A stretch of 64,000 nt of DNA from Moorena sp. SIOASIH. Lineage in GTDB: Bacteria; Cyanobacteriota; Cyanobacteriia; Cyanobacteriales; Coleofasciculaceae. The stretch lies in assembly GCF_010671925.1 (NCBI RefSeq), contig NZ_JAAHIH010000001.1, positions 997,053-1,061,052 on the forward strand, in the 5' to 3' direction. The position numbers and the translations under genes were made by a program. The notes under the pieces are model-generated. The model saw nothing but the letters and a program-made list of their open reading frames with translations, was not told the origin of the DNA and ran no database searches. Position 1 is the first letter of the stretch, and each line of letters begins with the position of its first letter. Below, piece by piece: positions 15,968-24,519 of the stretch.

Positions 15968-17659
15968 ATGCGCACTACTCATACCTATAAACCGAAATAT
16001 TCTCACTCTACCTCGTTGACAATAGCTCAAAAAAAGAAAGACTCCAGAGTGATTGGTTCTAGAAGAAGATTGGAAGCAGAGGACAGGGAGTGGAACGCGG
16101 AAGAGGCGGTCGGGGAATGGGGAAGTAGAATGGCTAATGTGATGCACTCCCTAGAAACGGGACAATACGTGCCCGACACAGGAGGGAGAGAAATGGGGCT
16201 GCAAGCAAAGCTATCGTTTGGACAGCCGGGAGAGAGAAGCAGGCAAGGGGCGAATCACGGTGGGCAATTGGTAGTGCAGCCGAAAAGGATGATGGAGCAG
16301 CGGAGAGCACAACCGTTGACGGGGGATTCGGTGACCTATGGCGAAAGCATGAGGGCAGAGAGGAGCCAAAAGGAAAACAAAACTGGCTTGCCTGATCGCC
16401 TCAAGGCTGGCATTGAGCACCTCTCTGGCTATGCGATGGATGATGTGAGGGTGCATTACAACTCTCAGAAACCGGCACAATTGCAGGCATTGGCGTATGC
16501 ACAGGGGACGGAGATCCATGTGGGGCCGGGACAGGAGAAGCATTTGCCCCATGAGGCGTGGCATGTGGTGCAGCAGAAGCAGGGGCGGGTGAAGCCGACC
16601 AAGATAAGTGACATCAAAATAAATGTGAATGTGGAAGAGCGGCTAGAGAAAGAGGCAGATCAAAAAGGAGAATTGGCCAAGGGTTTCCAACCGCATACCG
16701 ATTCAAGGGGGAGTGCAATCGACCATGAGTTGACGCGAGAGGTAACACACACAAAGCCAATAATCCAGCCCAGTATACACATAAATTCCCGTGATTATAC
16801 CCCAAGGGAATCAACCAAAGATGAGAATCCTTTAAATTCCCTGATCTGGTCGTGGCATAAAGATAGAAAACCGCGTAATTTCGCCTCATTTCCCAAGTTG
16901 ATTAAAGCGGCAGAAACCGCCATTATTGATCCTCAAAAGGCCAAGCAGCTCAGCCAGGCAAGGGATTTATTAAATAAAGCAGAGATTCGCCACGGAGGGT
17001 ATGCCCATGAGGCGTATCTAGATGAAAGCGCCGTAAAAGTGTACCAATCGTTGGTTTATAATAAGCCCAAGACAATACTAGAACAACTTAGAAAGCGTAC
17101 ATGGACCTGTCGTGAAGGAGCCTTAATGCTAATCTTGTTATCGGCATCTGATCAGCAAAAAAAAGATTGGCTCGAAAACCACATAAATACTATGCCTCAT
17201 GGTACTACTAACTTCGGGTCGCCACTGGAGACTTTATTAGACAATGTGATGAGGAAGAAAGCCGTTGCCTATAAAGGAGAAAGCAGACCCGGAGATATAA
17301 TCAACATCTACGGCACAATCCACACAGTGGTGTCGGCGGGTGCGGGTCAGGTATTCAGCCTGAATGGAGGAAAGAAATTTCAGTTAGTAGATCTGAAAGA
17401 GGAGGTATCGTCGATGTGGGCGGAAAGTACTGATTTAATTAAGATCGAATATATCAAGAAATGGTATAATTATGGCCTAGGCCATAACACTGAGTGGGGC
17501 GCGGATTCAACAAATATTGATGCCCTGTATAATGCATCGACGATTGCACAGATCCCCGGGCTACCTGAAGCGAAATTTTTCACAGATCCGCGGAAAGTAT
17601 GCACAATAACAACCGCAAAGACCATTACAGCTGACTTGGACCAAAAAGTCACCAGTTAA
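15968..17659 (+). CDS. DUF4157-headed candidate eCIS effector
   Basis: A 563-residue protein. Residues 1-135 are basic and low in complexity. Residues ~139-235 are a DUF4157 domain (GLPDRLKAGIEHLSGYAMDDVRVHYNS, the zincin motif HEAWH at 195-199 and KEADQKGELA as the likely third-ligand segment). DUF4157 is strongly linked to eCIS loci and commonly heads their toxins. The C-terminal ~270 residues are not a named family to me. They contain WTCREGALMLILL (Cys381) and PGDIINIYGTIHTVVSAG (His452), an order that suggests a papain/NlpC-like Cys-His hydrolase. An upstream in-frame ATG (15872) overlaps the ATPase gene. Confidence 0.85.
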   Translation: MRTTHTYKPKYSHSTSLTIAQKKKDSRVIGSRRRLEAEDREWNAEEAVGEWGSRMANVMHSLETGQYVPDTGGREMGLQAKLSFGQPGERSRQGANHGGQLVVQPKRMMEQRRAQPLTGDSVTYGESMRAERSQKENKTGLPDRLKAGIEHLSGYAMDDVRVHYNSQKPAQLQALAYAQGTEIHVGPGQEKHLPHEAWHVVQQKQGRVKPTKISDIKINVNVEERLEKEADQKGELAKGFQPHTDSRGSAIDHELTREVTHTKPIIQPSIHINSRDYTPRESTKDENPLNSLIWSWHKDRKPRNFASFPKLIKAAETAIIDPQKAKQLSQARDLLNKAEIRHGGYAHEAYLDESAVKVYQSLVYNKPKTILEQLRKRTWTCREGALMLILLSASDQQKKDWLENHINTMPHGTTNFGSPLETLLDNVMRKKAVAYKGESRPGDIINIYGTIHTVVSAGAGQVFSLNGGKKFQLVDLKEEVSSMWAESTDLIKIEYIKKWYNYGLGHNTEWGADSTNIDALYNASTIAQIPGLPEAKFFTDPRKVCTITTAKTITADLDQKVTS

Positions 17660-17945
17660 GGCAGAATAGATTTTGTCAAGGGTTTGGTTAATATATCATT
17701 ACCTTACCTTCAATTTTTTGCAGTAATTGGCATTGAAAATAAACACCCAAAGAGTCCAGATGATTGAAGGACTTGTCTTTGGGGAGCGGGTATCTGGCGA
17801 TCGCCTTGCCAAAAAACACGATCGCCAAAACCAGCCGATCGCTCTTGTAGGGTGGGCAAATTGACATGATTCGTGATCAATTGGTCAAACATTAATAATT
17901 TGCCCACCCTACGCCTACACCACATTCATAATTTGCCCACCCTAC
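17660..17945. repeat. Intergenic region with REP hairpin
   Basis: After the effector gene a ~180-base stretch has no recognisable gene. From 17847 to 17945 lie REP arms (gtagggtgggcaaattgacatgattcg, atttgcccaccctac twice). The repeat abuts the 3' end of the RAYT remnant, as expected for a RAYT-REP pair. Confidence 0.75.
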
Positions 17946-18519
17946 TCCCCTGCAAAATCTTCTAAATCGCTAAAATCTAGAACTTGTGGTAAATTCCTGC
18001 CACAACAACACCCCCAATCGGGTCGATACTTGCCTCGCTCCACCCATTTGTGAAAACTGGAATATTCCCACAAATGAGGACAAGACACCAAACCATGCTT
18101 AACCGGATTATAGTGAATATAATCTAAATGTCGGTGTAAATCATGGTCATCACGAATTGTATGCTCCCAAAACCGACGTTGCCAGACATTGCTTTCAAGG
18201 GTGTTTACGACGAGAAGCAGAAACATCTACCGAAAATGAGCGTTTTCCCGGTAAAGAGCGGGTAAATAATACCTTTAACCGAGACACTCGCGCTCGAATA
18301 ATCAGAATCATCCGGTGGTAACGACCAGATAAAATGAAGATGATCCGGTAAAACAACGGCTGCTGTGATGTCAAAGGGTTTTTCTGTCCGCATTTTTGCG
18401 ATCGCCTTCCGTAACAGAAATATATTCTCAACATCTGAAAATAGAGGAATACGGCGATATGTGACTAAAGTCAGAAAAAATACTCCTCCTGGCACATAAG
18501 AACGACGATAGTTCGACAT
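17942..18519 (-). pseudogene. REP-associated tyrosine transposase (RAYT), copy 1, frameshifted
   Basis: Reading right to left, the first frame gives MSNYRRSYVPGGVFFLTLVT and the HUH motif DHLHFIW. A second frame continues with RVSRLKVLFTRSL and a third (to 17942) with [15 protein letters not shown] and the Tyr-containing YIHYNPVKHG. Together they make a Y1 REP-transposase split by at least two frameshifts, so it is probably inactive. RAYTs mobilise REP hairpins, and such hairpins flank the gene on both sides. Confidence 0.85.
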
Positions 18520-18933
18520 ATTGAGATATTGATGGTGGCGAGCATCCTCTGTTTCAGTTTAATCCCGATTCAGAGTGCGTACGCGGATAAAGTAGGGTGG
18601 GCAAATAGTCAGGATATATGATGAAATTGCCTTCGGTACAGAATTTGCCCACCCTACCCGCTCCGAATGCGATCGCACTTGTCGGGTGGGCAAATCGACA
18701 TGATAACTAATCAAATGGTCTTTCAAACATAATTTGCCCACCCTACTACCTGATGAGTAGGGTGGGCAAATAGTCAGGATATATGATGAAATTGCCTTCG
18801 GTACAGTATTTGCCCACCCTACCCCACTGAGTGCGTGCGCACTTGTCTACCCGCTCCGAATGCGATCGCACTGTTTCATGTTTGGGAAATGAGCGAAACT
18901 AAAGATAGTTAATGTCCCCATACCCAATTGCTG
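18520..18933. repeat. REP hairpin cluster
   Basis: Three hairpins at about 18592-18657, 18680-18746 and 18757-18822. The outer two share the same loop (tagtcaggatatatgatgaaattgcc). HIP1 octamers occur at 18668 and 18863. No gene is present. Confidence 0.8.
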
Positions 18934-19209
18934 ATGACCACTATTAAAGAACAATTGCTGCTCGCGATCGAATCCGCGCCAGAACCGATTTTGGCGCAAA
19001 TTCTTGACTATCTCGAATATCTCAAAACCAGAGCAACCAGCCCTGACACTCTCTCTAGCCCAGTGCCAACTAAGAACGAGGAGGGGAAACCCATTCTGCA
19101 TGGCTCTAAAGCCAAAGACCTACTGAAATTTGCTGGAACCTGGCAGGGTGATGACTTTGAGGAATGTCTCCAGCTTGTTTACGACACCCGTTCCCAAGCT
19201 GAATTTTAA
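18934..19209 (+). CDS. VapB-like antitoxin (DUF2281-type)
   Basis: A 91-residue protein (MTTIKEQLLLAIESAPEPILAQILDYLEYLKT) with a helical N-terminus like DUF2281 antitoxins and a C-terminal toxin-neutralising tail (FAGTWQGDDFEECLQLVYDTRSQ). A TTG two codons upstream is possible, but the ATG is preferred. The stop TAA overlaps the ATG of the PIN toxin gene, so the pair is a coupled operon. Confidence 0.8.
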   Translation: MTTIKEQLLLAIESAPEPILAQILDYLEYLKTRATSPDTLSSPVPTKNEEGKPILHGSKAKDLLKFAGTWQGDDFEECLQLVYDTRSQAEF

Positions 19210-19652
19210 TGTATTTACTCGACACCAACCACTGTAGTCGCATCATCTTTGGTGAACCTACCCTGATTCAGCAGCTACAACTACACAGTGAAGCGGATGT
19301 TGCCACCAGTGTCATCGTCCTTGGAGAACTTTTCTATATGGTAGCCAAATCTGAGCGAACAGCAGCTAATATGCAGCAAGTCAGAGCTTTTCTCAACAGG
19401 ATCGACATTTACCCTATCACCCTTCCAATTGCTGAAATTTACGGCTCGATCAAAGGAAAGCTGATTACTGCTTTCGGTCCCAAAGATAAGACAAAGCGAC
19501 GGAACTTCAACCCACAAAGCCTTGGCTTTGGAGACAACGATCTCTGGATTGCTGCTACAGCAATTCAATACAACCTGACAGTTGTCTCTGCCGACAATGA
19601 CTTTCAGCGTATTCAACAGGTAGAACCCTTTGCCTTAGAATCTTGGGTTTGA
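19209..19652 (+). CDS. PIN-domain toxin (VapC-like)
   Basis: A 147-residue PIN ribonuclease. The fold is marked by MYLLDTNHCS at the start (first acidic residue), SVIVLGELFYM (second), FGDNDLWIAATAIQYNL (third and fourth) and VVSADNDFQRI. VapC toxins cut tRNA or rRNA. All acidic residues are present, so it should be active. It overlaps its antitoxin gene by one base and sits between two RAYT remnants. Confidence 0.87.
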   Translation: MYLLDTNHCSRIIFGEPTLIQQLQLHSEADVATSVIVLGELFYMVAKSERTAANMQQVRAFLNRIDIYPITLPIAEIYGSIKGKLITAFGPKDKTKRRNFNPQSLGFGDNDLWIAATAIQYNLTVVSADNDFQRIQQVEPFALESWV

Positions 19653-19737
19653 GGAACAGGGAACAGCAATGGTAGGGTGGGCTGCATGTCGATGATTCGT
19701 GATCAATTGGTCAAACATTAATAATTTGCCCACCCTA

Positions 19738-20472
19738 CTCCCCTGCAAAATCTTCTAAATCGCGAAAATCTAGAACTTGTGGTAAATTCCTGCCACAACA
19801 ACACCCCCAATCCGGTCGATACTTGCCTCGCTCCACCCATTTGTGAAAACTGGAATATTGCCACAAATGAGGACAAGACACCAAACCATGTTTAACTGGA
19901 TGTAGCGTGAATATAATCTATATGTCGGTGTAAATCATGGTCATTACGAATTGTATGCTCCCAAAACCGACGTTGCCAGACATTGCTTTCAAGGGTGTTT
20001 ACGACGAGAAGGGGAAACTTCTACCGAAAATGAGCGTTTTCGCGGGTTATGAGCGGGTAAATAATACCTTAAACCGAGAGACTCGCGCTCGAATAATCAG
20101 AATCATGCGGTGGTAACGACCAGATAAAATGAAGATGATCCGCTAACACAACGGCTGCTGTGATGTCAAAGGGTTTTTCTGTCCGCATTTTTGCGATCGC
20201 CTTCCGTAATATCATGTCCGGTTGAATACTTATACTAAGCGCAAAAGCAAGGCAGAAGGCAGAAGGCACCCACCCCTAACCCCTCCCAGGAGGGGAAAGG
20301 CAGAAGTAAAGGAGTAAGGTTTGAAGGGATAAAGTTTTTTATAACTAATTATCCGGACATGATATCACCTAGATATATTCTCAACATCTGAAAATAGAGG
20401 AATACGGCGATATGTGACTATTGTCAGAAAAAATACTCCTCCTGGCACATAAGAACGACGATAGTTCGACAT
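19738..20472 (-). pseudogene. RAYT transposase copy 2, decayed and interrupted
   Basis: Nearly the same DNA sequence as copy 1 (17942-18519) over its whole length, including the YIHYNP, NVWQRRF and HLHFIW regions and the flanking REP arm at 19724-19738. It has additional small indels (around 19905 and 20045) and is split by a 157-bp MITE at 20209-20365. The two copies plus a third 5' fragment at 20598-20684 show duplication of the REP/RAYT block around the VapBC pair. Confidence 0.85.
20209..20365. mobile_element. 157-bp MITE inserted in RAYT copy 2 (atatcatgtccgg ends)
   Basis: The inverted ends atatcatgtccgg / ccggacatgatat interrupt the RAYT sequence exactly where copy 1 is continuous (cttccgtaacagaaatatattc). 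The core carries aaggcagaaggcag-type repeats and an aacccctcccaggagggg hairpin. A partial copy of the same element lies at 62731-62815. Confidence 0.82.
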
Positions 20473-20952
20473 ATTGAGATATTGATGGTGGCGAGCATCC
20501 TCTGTTTCAGTTTAATCCCGATTCAGAGTAGGGTGGGCAAATGGACTAGATTTATGATTTATTCGTTTATGGTTGATGATTTGCCCACCCTACCCGACTG
20601 GCACATAAGAACGACGATAGTTCGACATATTGAGATATTGATGGTGGCGAGCATCCTCTGTTTGAGTTTAATCCCGATTTAGAGTAGGGTGGGCAAATGG
20701 GCCGGAGTACGCGGATAAAGTAGGGTGGGCAAATAGTCAGGATTGATGATGAAATTGCCTTCGGTACAGAATTTGCCCACCCTACCCGATCGAATTGCGA
20801 TCTACCCGACTATTGGTTAATGGTTGATGATTTGCCCACCCTACCCCTTGCTTGTAGTAGGGTGGGCAAATGGACTAGATTTATGATCAATTGGTTAATG
20901 GTTGATGATTTGCCCACCCTACCCCTACTTACAACCACAAAATGGAGAGAAA
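20473..20952. repeat. REP cluster with a third RAYT 5' fragment
   Basis: Hairpins at about 20527-20594, 20690-20790 and 20856-20925. At 20598-20684 lies a fragment identical in arrangement to the RAYT start and leader (ggcacataagaacgacgata, then gttcgacatattgagatatt), showing a third, mostly deleted RAYT copy. No intact gene is present. Confidence 0.78.
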
Positions 20953-21261
20953 ATGTCCCTAATTCAAGAAGATATTGAACAAACGTTTAGGCAACTCGTT
21001 CACCAGTGGCGAGAAGAAACCAGAGGAATTTCATCAACCACTCAAGCAGCTATGCATCCTGCTTATCAACAAATTATTGGCATGGGAAAAGAAGCAATTC
21101 CCTTACTATTAAGGGAACTTGAACAAAAATCAGGACGGTGGTTTTGGGCTTTAAAATCCATTACTAGAGAAGATCCTGTTCAAGAAGACGATCAGGGGAA
21201 TACTAAAAAAATGATCGAAGCATGGCTAAATTGGGGACTCCGTAACGGTTATAAATGGTAG
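20953..21261 (+). CDS. Hypothetical protein, 102 residues
   Basis: I do not recognise the family by name. The protein is helical and soluble (MSLIQEDIEQTFRQLVHQWREETRG, IIGMGKEAIPLLLRELEQKSG, RWFWALKSITREDP, MIEAWLNWGLRNGYKW). The IGMGKEAIPLLLREL stretch resembles a single HEAT-like helical hairpin. The ATG at 20953 follows ggagagaaa (a good ribosome binding site). It sits among REP hairpins and toxin-antitoxin genes, so a defence- or toxin-related role is possible but unsupported. Confidence 0.7.
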   Translation: MSLIQEDIEQTFRQLVHQWREETRGISSTTQAAMHPAYQQIIGMGKEAIPLLLRELEQKSGRWFWALKSITREDPVQEDDQGNTKKMIEAWLNWGLRNGYKW

Positions 21262-21694
21262 GAAATGAGGCGTGGTTATCGCAAGTCTGACAATGGATTG
21301 AAAGGGATTATCCTAATTTAGAGCGATCGCTTTTAGCGGAAGCGAAGCTTCCGGAGCGTAGCGTGGCCTACGGCCAATCGCTGATAAAGTAGGGTGGGCT
21401 GCATGTCGATGATTGATGATGAAATTGCCTTCCGTACAGAATTTGCCCACCCTACCCCTACCCCTACTGACCGCTGACGGCTGATTGCTTACGCGATAAC
21501 TCAGTGCGATCGCTTTTAGCGGAAGCTGAAGCCTTTGGCCACGCTTCGCGAACGCTTCATCGCCTTTGGCGCGGCTGAGGCCTTTGGCCACGCTGCGCGA
21601 ACGCCGATCGCTCTTTTTGGGTGCAAACCATCAAATGTAAACAAATCAGTAGTCCCCGGTATAATTTGAATAGATCTGTGCAAAATTAGGGCTT
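21262..21694. repeat. REP hairpin and palindromic repeat block
   Basis: A REP hairpin at about 21390-21455 (loop shared with 20.7 kb) lies between copies of a repeat that joins gcgatcgcttttagcgg to cttcgcgaacgc/ggccacgct palindromes (21321-21375 and 21507-21605). A poor -10-like sequence (tataatttgaat) lies about 25 bases before the 21695 gene. No gene is present. Confidence 0.7.
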
Positions 21695-21901
21695 ATGAAT
21701 AAGAGTGACTTAGGAGAAATTGAACGTGCTGTCAGTCAACTGTCTAGTGAGGATCTCGCCAAATTTCGGACTTGGTTTGCAGAATTTGATGCTGCAAATT
21801 GGGATCGACAATTTGAAGCAGATGTTGCGGCTGGTAGGCTAGATGCACTAGCAGACAAAGCACTGAAAGATTTACGACAAGGAAATTGTACTGATTTGTG
21901 A
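21695..21901 (+). CDS. Antitoxin of a RelE-type module
   Basis: A 68-residue protein (LGEIERAVSQLSSEDLAKFRTWFAEFDAANWDRQ) with the pattern of small antitoxins that precede RelE/ParE toxins in cyanobacteria. The C-terminal DALADKALKDLRQG is the probable toxin-binding helix. The stop overlaps the GTG start of the toxin gene by three bases. Confidence 0.8.
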   Translation: MNKSDLGEIERAVSQLSSEDLAKFRTWFAEFDAANWDRQFEADVAAGRLDALADKALKDLRQGNCTDL

Positions 21902-22158
21902 AACATCTTGCTACACCAGATTTTTGGTATTATTATCGACAGCTACCATCGGAAATCCAAGAACTTGCCGATAGATGTTACGAGTTGCTCAAACAAGATC
22001 CTCGATATCCCTCACTACATTTCAAGAAAGTAGGTCGGTTTTGGTCAGTTCGAGTGGGTTTACACTACAGAGCGATTGCGGTAGAAAAGGATAATGATCT
22101 AGCTTGGTTTTGGATTGGAACACACGCCGAATATGACAAAATATTAGGCTCAAAGTAG
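21898..22158 (+). CDS. RelE/ParE-family toxin
   Basis: An 86-residue RelE-superfamily protein starting at GTG. Features are FWYYYRQLPSEIQELADRCYELL, the strand pair FWSVRVGLHYRAIAV and the C-terminal LAWFWIGTHAEYDKIL. RelE toxins cut mRNA in the ribosome, and related ParE toxins act on gyrase. This protein belongs to the cyanobacterial type with a terminal WIGxHxEYD signature, also present in the frameshifted copy at 13171. The gene appears intact. Confidence 0.87.
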   Translation: MKHLATPDFWYYYRQLPSEIQELADRCYELLKQDPRYPSLHFKKVGRFWSVRVGLHYRAIAVEKDNDLAWFWIGTHAEYDKILGSK

Positions 22159-22944
22159 CGATCGCCTGGTGCGATCGCTCTTGTCGGGTGGGCAAATGGA
22201 CATGACACAAAGATGAAATTGTCAAACTCTCAGAATTTGCCCACCCTACCCCTGAAGCTAACCTTCTATTTCCGCGATCGCAATGATAATGAGGTAATAG
22301 TAAGCGCGTTTGTATCTAGGAACAGCGGATCTCGGAGCTCAGGTCAGGTGGGCAAATCGACATGATTCGTGATCTTATGGTATAGCAATCCTAAATCATT
22401 TGTAAAATCACTGGACTTCTTAAAAACTAGCTCCTTCTCTCTTCCCTTCTGCCTTCTGCCTTCTGCCTTCTGCCTTAAAGCAGCCCATTTCTTTCACGAA
22501 TCAGATAGGATTGCTATATTACTTTCATTATTTGCCCACCCTACGCCTAACTTGGCTAGATTTATGATTTATTCGTTTATGGTTGATGATTTGCCCACCC
22601 TACCCCTTGCTTGTAGTAGGGTGGGCAAATGGACTAGATTTATGATTTATTCGTTTATGGTTGATGATTTGCCCACCCTACCCTACGGAATGCGATCGCG
22701 CTTGGAGAGAGGGTTAGTAGTGCGATCGCACTCTTGTAGTAGTGCGATCGCTGATCTGGTAGGGTGGGCAAATGGACATGATTGATGTACTACGGCCAAT
22801 AGCTGATAGCCAATGGCTGATAGCTGATAGCTGATAGCTGATAGCTGATAGCTGATAGCTGATAGCTGTTCGCGTAGCGTGCGCGTAGCGCATATGCTTA
22901 CGTTCTATGTTTAAATTTAAAGCAATCTTGTTGGAGCATAAGCA
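22159..22944. repeat. REP hairpins, HIP1 sites and agctgat heptamers
   Basis: Hairpins at about 22185-22250, 22345-22552 (interrupted by a MITE at 22383-22516), 22617-22682 and a half unit at 22759. A short segment at 22266-22300 (ctatttccgcgatcgcaatg) copies the 3' end of the nuclease-like gene at 22945, suggesting local duplication. agctgat heptamers fill 22795-22868. No gene is present. Confidence 0.78.
22383..22516. mobile_element. 134-bp MITE inserted in a REP hairpin, TA duplication
   Basis: Inverted ends tagcaatcct / aggattgcta, flanked by TA (22381-22382 and 22517-22518). The intact hairpin at 23770-23834 reads straight through the same point (ttggtattactttcatt), which gives the pre-insertion sequence. 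The core contains gccttct heptamers. Confidence 0.85.
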
Positions 22945-23568
22945 ATGTCCTACAGGGAATTTAAATCCATTGCTGAAGTGTGTAATCGGTTTGAGTTAAA
23001 CATTGATGAGTCGCAAAATTTGTTTACGGATATTGCTCCCGTGGAAGTTAGCGAACTTTTACAACAAATCTTAAAACGAAATATTCCTCTCGCCAATGCC
23101 ATCAATACAGAAAAAGCCCGGTCTGAACTCTTAATCGCTCCAACATTATTAGAAATCCGGGAAATTTTTCATAATGAAGTTGGTTTTTTTTCTGGGTCAG
23201 AATTCAATATTGATTCAGAGTTAGGATTAAACGGTTATTGTGACTTTATTTTGACCGCTTCACGAGAAATTTATGAAATTCACCGACCTGTTGTTACCTT
23301 AGTTGAAGCCAAGAATGAAAATATTAAAGGAGGTTTGGCGCAGTGTATTGCCGAAATGGTAGCAGCCCAACGCTTTAACGAGAGAGAAAATGTCACTTTA
23401 CCGATTTTTGGAGCTGTGACAACTGGTCTAATCTGGCAGTTTCTTCGCTTACAGGGCGTGCTGGTCTGGATAGATCTGCAAGAATACTATATTAGAGACA
23501 CTGCCAAACTTTTGGGCATTTTGTCTCATCCCTTTCAAGACTATTTCCGCGTCCGCAATGATAATTAG
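22945..23568 (+). CDS. PD-(D/E)XK nuclease-like protein, 207 residues
   Basis: The middle of the protein has the order expected for a PD-(D/E)XK nuclease: an acidic strand (LNGYCDFILT), then VVTLVEAKNE (E-x-K motif), followed by a helix with Gln (GGLAQCIAEMVAAQRFN) and a strand (IFGAVTTGLIWQFLRL). Its specific substrate is unknown, and no methyltransferase or other restriction partner is next to it. It has a good start at 22945 after ttggagcataagca. Its 3' end appears as a fragment at 22266-22300. Confidence 0.65.
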   Translation: MSYREFKSIAEVCNRFELNIDESQNLFTDIAPVEVSELLQQILKRNIPLANAINTEKARSELLIAPTLLEIREIFHNEVGFFSGSEFNIDSELGLNGYCDFILTASREIYEIHRPVVTLVEAKNENIKGGLAQCIAEMVAAQRFNERENVTLPIFGAVTTGLIWQFLRLQGVLVWIDLQEYYIRDTAKLLGILSHPFQDYFRVRNDN

Positions 23569-23577
23569 GTAATTGTA

Positions 23578-23835
23578 TATAGCCTTTCTTATACCCATGA
23601 GGTACAAATCTCTGGGTTTTAGGGAGCAGGGAGCAGGGAGCAGGGAACAGGGAACAGGGAACAGGGAACAGAGTGCGATCGCTTTTGTAGGGTGGGCAAA
23701 TCGACATGATTCTTTATCAAATTGTCAAACTATCATTATTTGCCCACCCTACAGTGCTTTCAACTCAGGTCGGGTGGGCAAATCGACATGATTCGTGATC
23801 AATTGGTATTACTTTCATTATTTGCCCACCCTACG
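23578..23835. repeat. MITE end plus two REP hairpins
   Basis: The sequence tatagcctttcttatacccatgaggtac begins a tagcggttt-family element with gggagca/gggaaca heptamers (23618-23672). Two REP hairpins follow (23688-23752 and 23770-23834). The second is the uninterrupted version of the hairpin carrying the MITE at 22383. Confidence 0.75.
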
Positions 23836-23999
23836 CCTTCAACCTTCAACTAACCAACCTTCAACCTTCAACTAACCAACCTTCAACCTTCAACATCCCA
23901 ACCTTCAACCTTCAACATCCCAACCTTCAACCTTCAACATCCCAACCTTCAACCTTCAACATCCCAACCTTCAACCTTCAACATCATAACCTTCAACCT
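23836..23999. repeat. aaccttc heptamer array with 22-bp higher-order unit
   Basis: aaccttc heptamers are organised in a higher-order 22-bp unit (aaccttcaaccttcaacatccc) repeated about five times, preceded by ctaacca variants. It ends immediately at the terminator of the minus-strand transcript at 24001. Confidence 0.85.
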
Positions 24000-24000
24000 A

Positions 24001-24035
24001 AAAAAAAATAGCCGCAGAAATACTATCCACGGCTA
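24001..24035 (-). terminator. Rho-independent terminator of the small minus-strand gene
   Basis: On the minus strand tagccg...cggcta forms a stem that can be extended by wobble pairs to about ten base pairs, followed by a run of eight or more T. It lies 130 bases beyond the stop of the small gene at 24166-24393. Confidence 0.8.
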
Positions 24036-24165
24036 GGAATTTACCTTATGTCATTCAGTTTTCTAACCTATCCAGACGTGATCCTATGGGATTGGCCGAA
24101 GGTCACGCTACGGGATTGGAGCGGATGGTTTGGCCGGGGGGAAAACCCCCCAGCAATTTAACGTG

Positions 24166-24393
24166 TTAACGGAGCCTGAAGTACTTGGTCATAATTGTTA
24201 TGAATTCTCCGGGAACATCCGTCGGCTGCAGAGGACTCCACTCGGATATTTGGGCGTAACCCAGTGCATACAGGGCATGCATGGTATTAGTTACTGCCTT
24301 GCGGGAGCCCCTCAAAATGTGCTGAACACGGATTTTTTTTGAGGAAGAATCATCGGGATTGTTGTCTGGATTGGTTGGAAATTATGAAGACAT
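24166..24393 (-). pseudogene. Small protein gene (75 codons) with an in-frame stop at codon 4
   Basis: From ATG 24393, preceded by a ribosome site (aaaaggtgaacctt), the frame reads MSS, a TAA (24384-24382), then continues without stop through FPTNPDNNPDDSSSKKIRV, HILRGSRKAVTNTMHALYALG, YAQISEWSPLQPTD and GEFITIMTKYFRLR to TAA at 24166. It resembles a short conserved cyanobacterial protein but I cannot name it. The consensus promoter and the terminator show a real transcription unit. A CAA-to-TAA change, a sequencing error, readthrough or a downstream TTG start are all possible. Confidence 0.65.
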
Positions 24394-24427
24394 AAGGTTC
24401 ACCTTTTGCTTTTTCTTTATAAATATA

Positions 24428-24456
24428 ATCATAATGATTAGAAAATAATTTGTCAA
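24428..24456 (-). promoter_or_regulatory. Consensus sigma-70-type promoter
   Basis: On the minus strand TTGACA (24456-24451) and TATGAT (24433-24428) are separated by exactly 17 bases, in an A+T-rich region. Transcription should begin near 24420 and read the small gene starting at 24393. Confidence 0.8.
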
Positions 24457-24519
24457 GGGTTTTTATAAATTTTTTTTTGAGGTAGAATGTAAATAAATGC
24501 GATGGATAGCTATCAGCTA

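Noticed and set aside
24130..24342. Plus-strand open frame of 70 codons
   Set aside because: It is antisense to the minus-strand small gene that has promoter, ribosome site and terminator.
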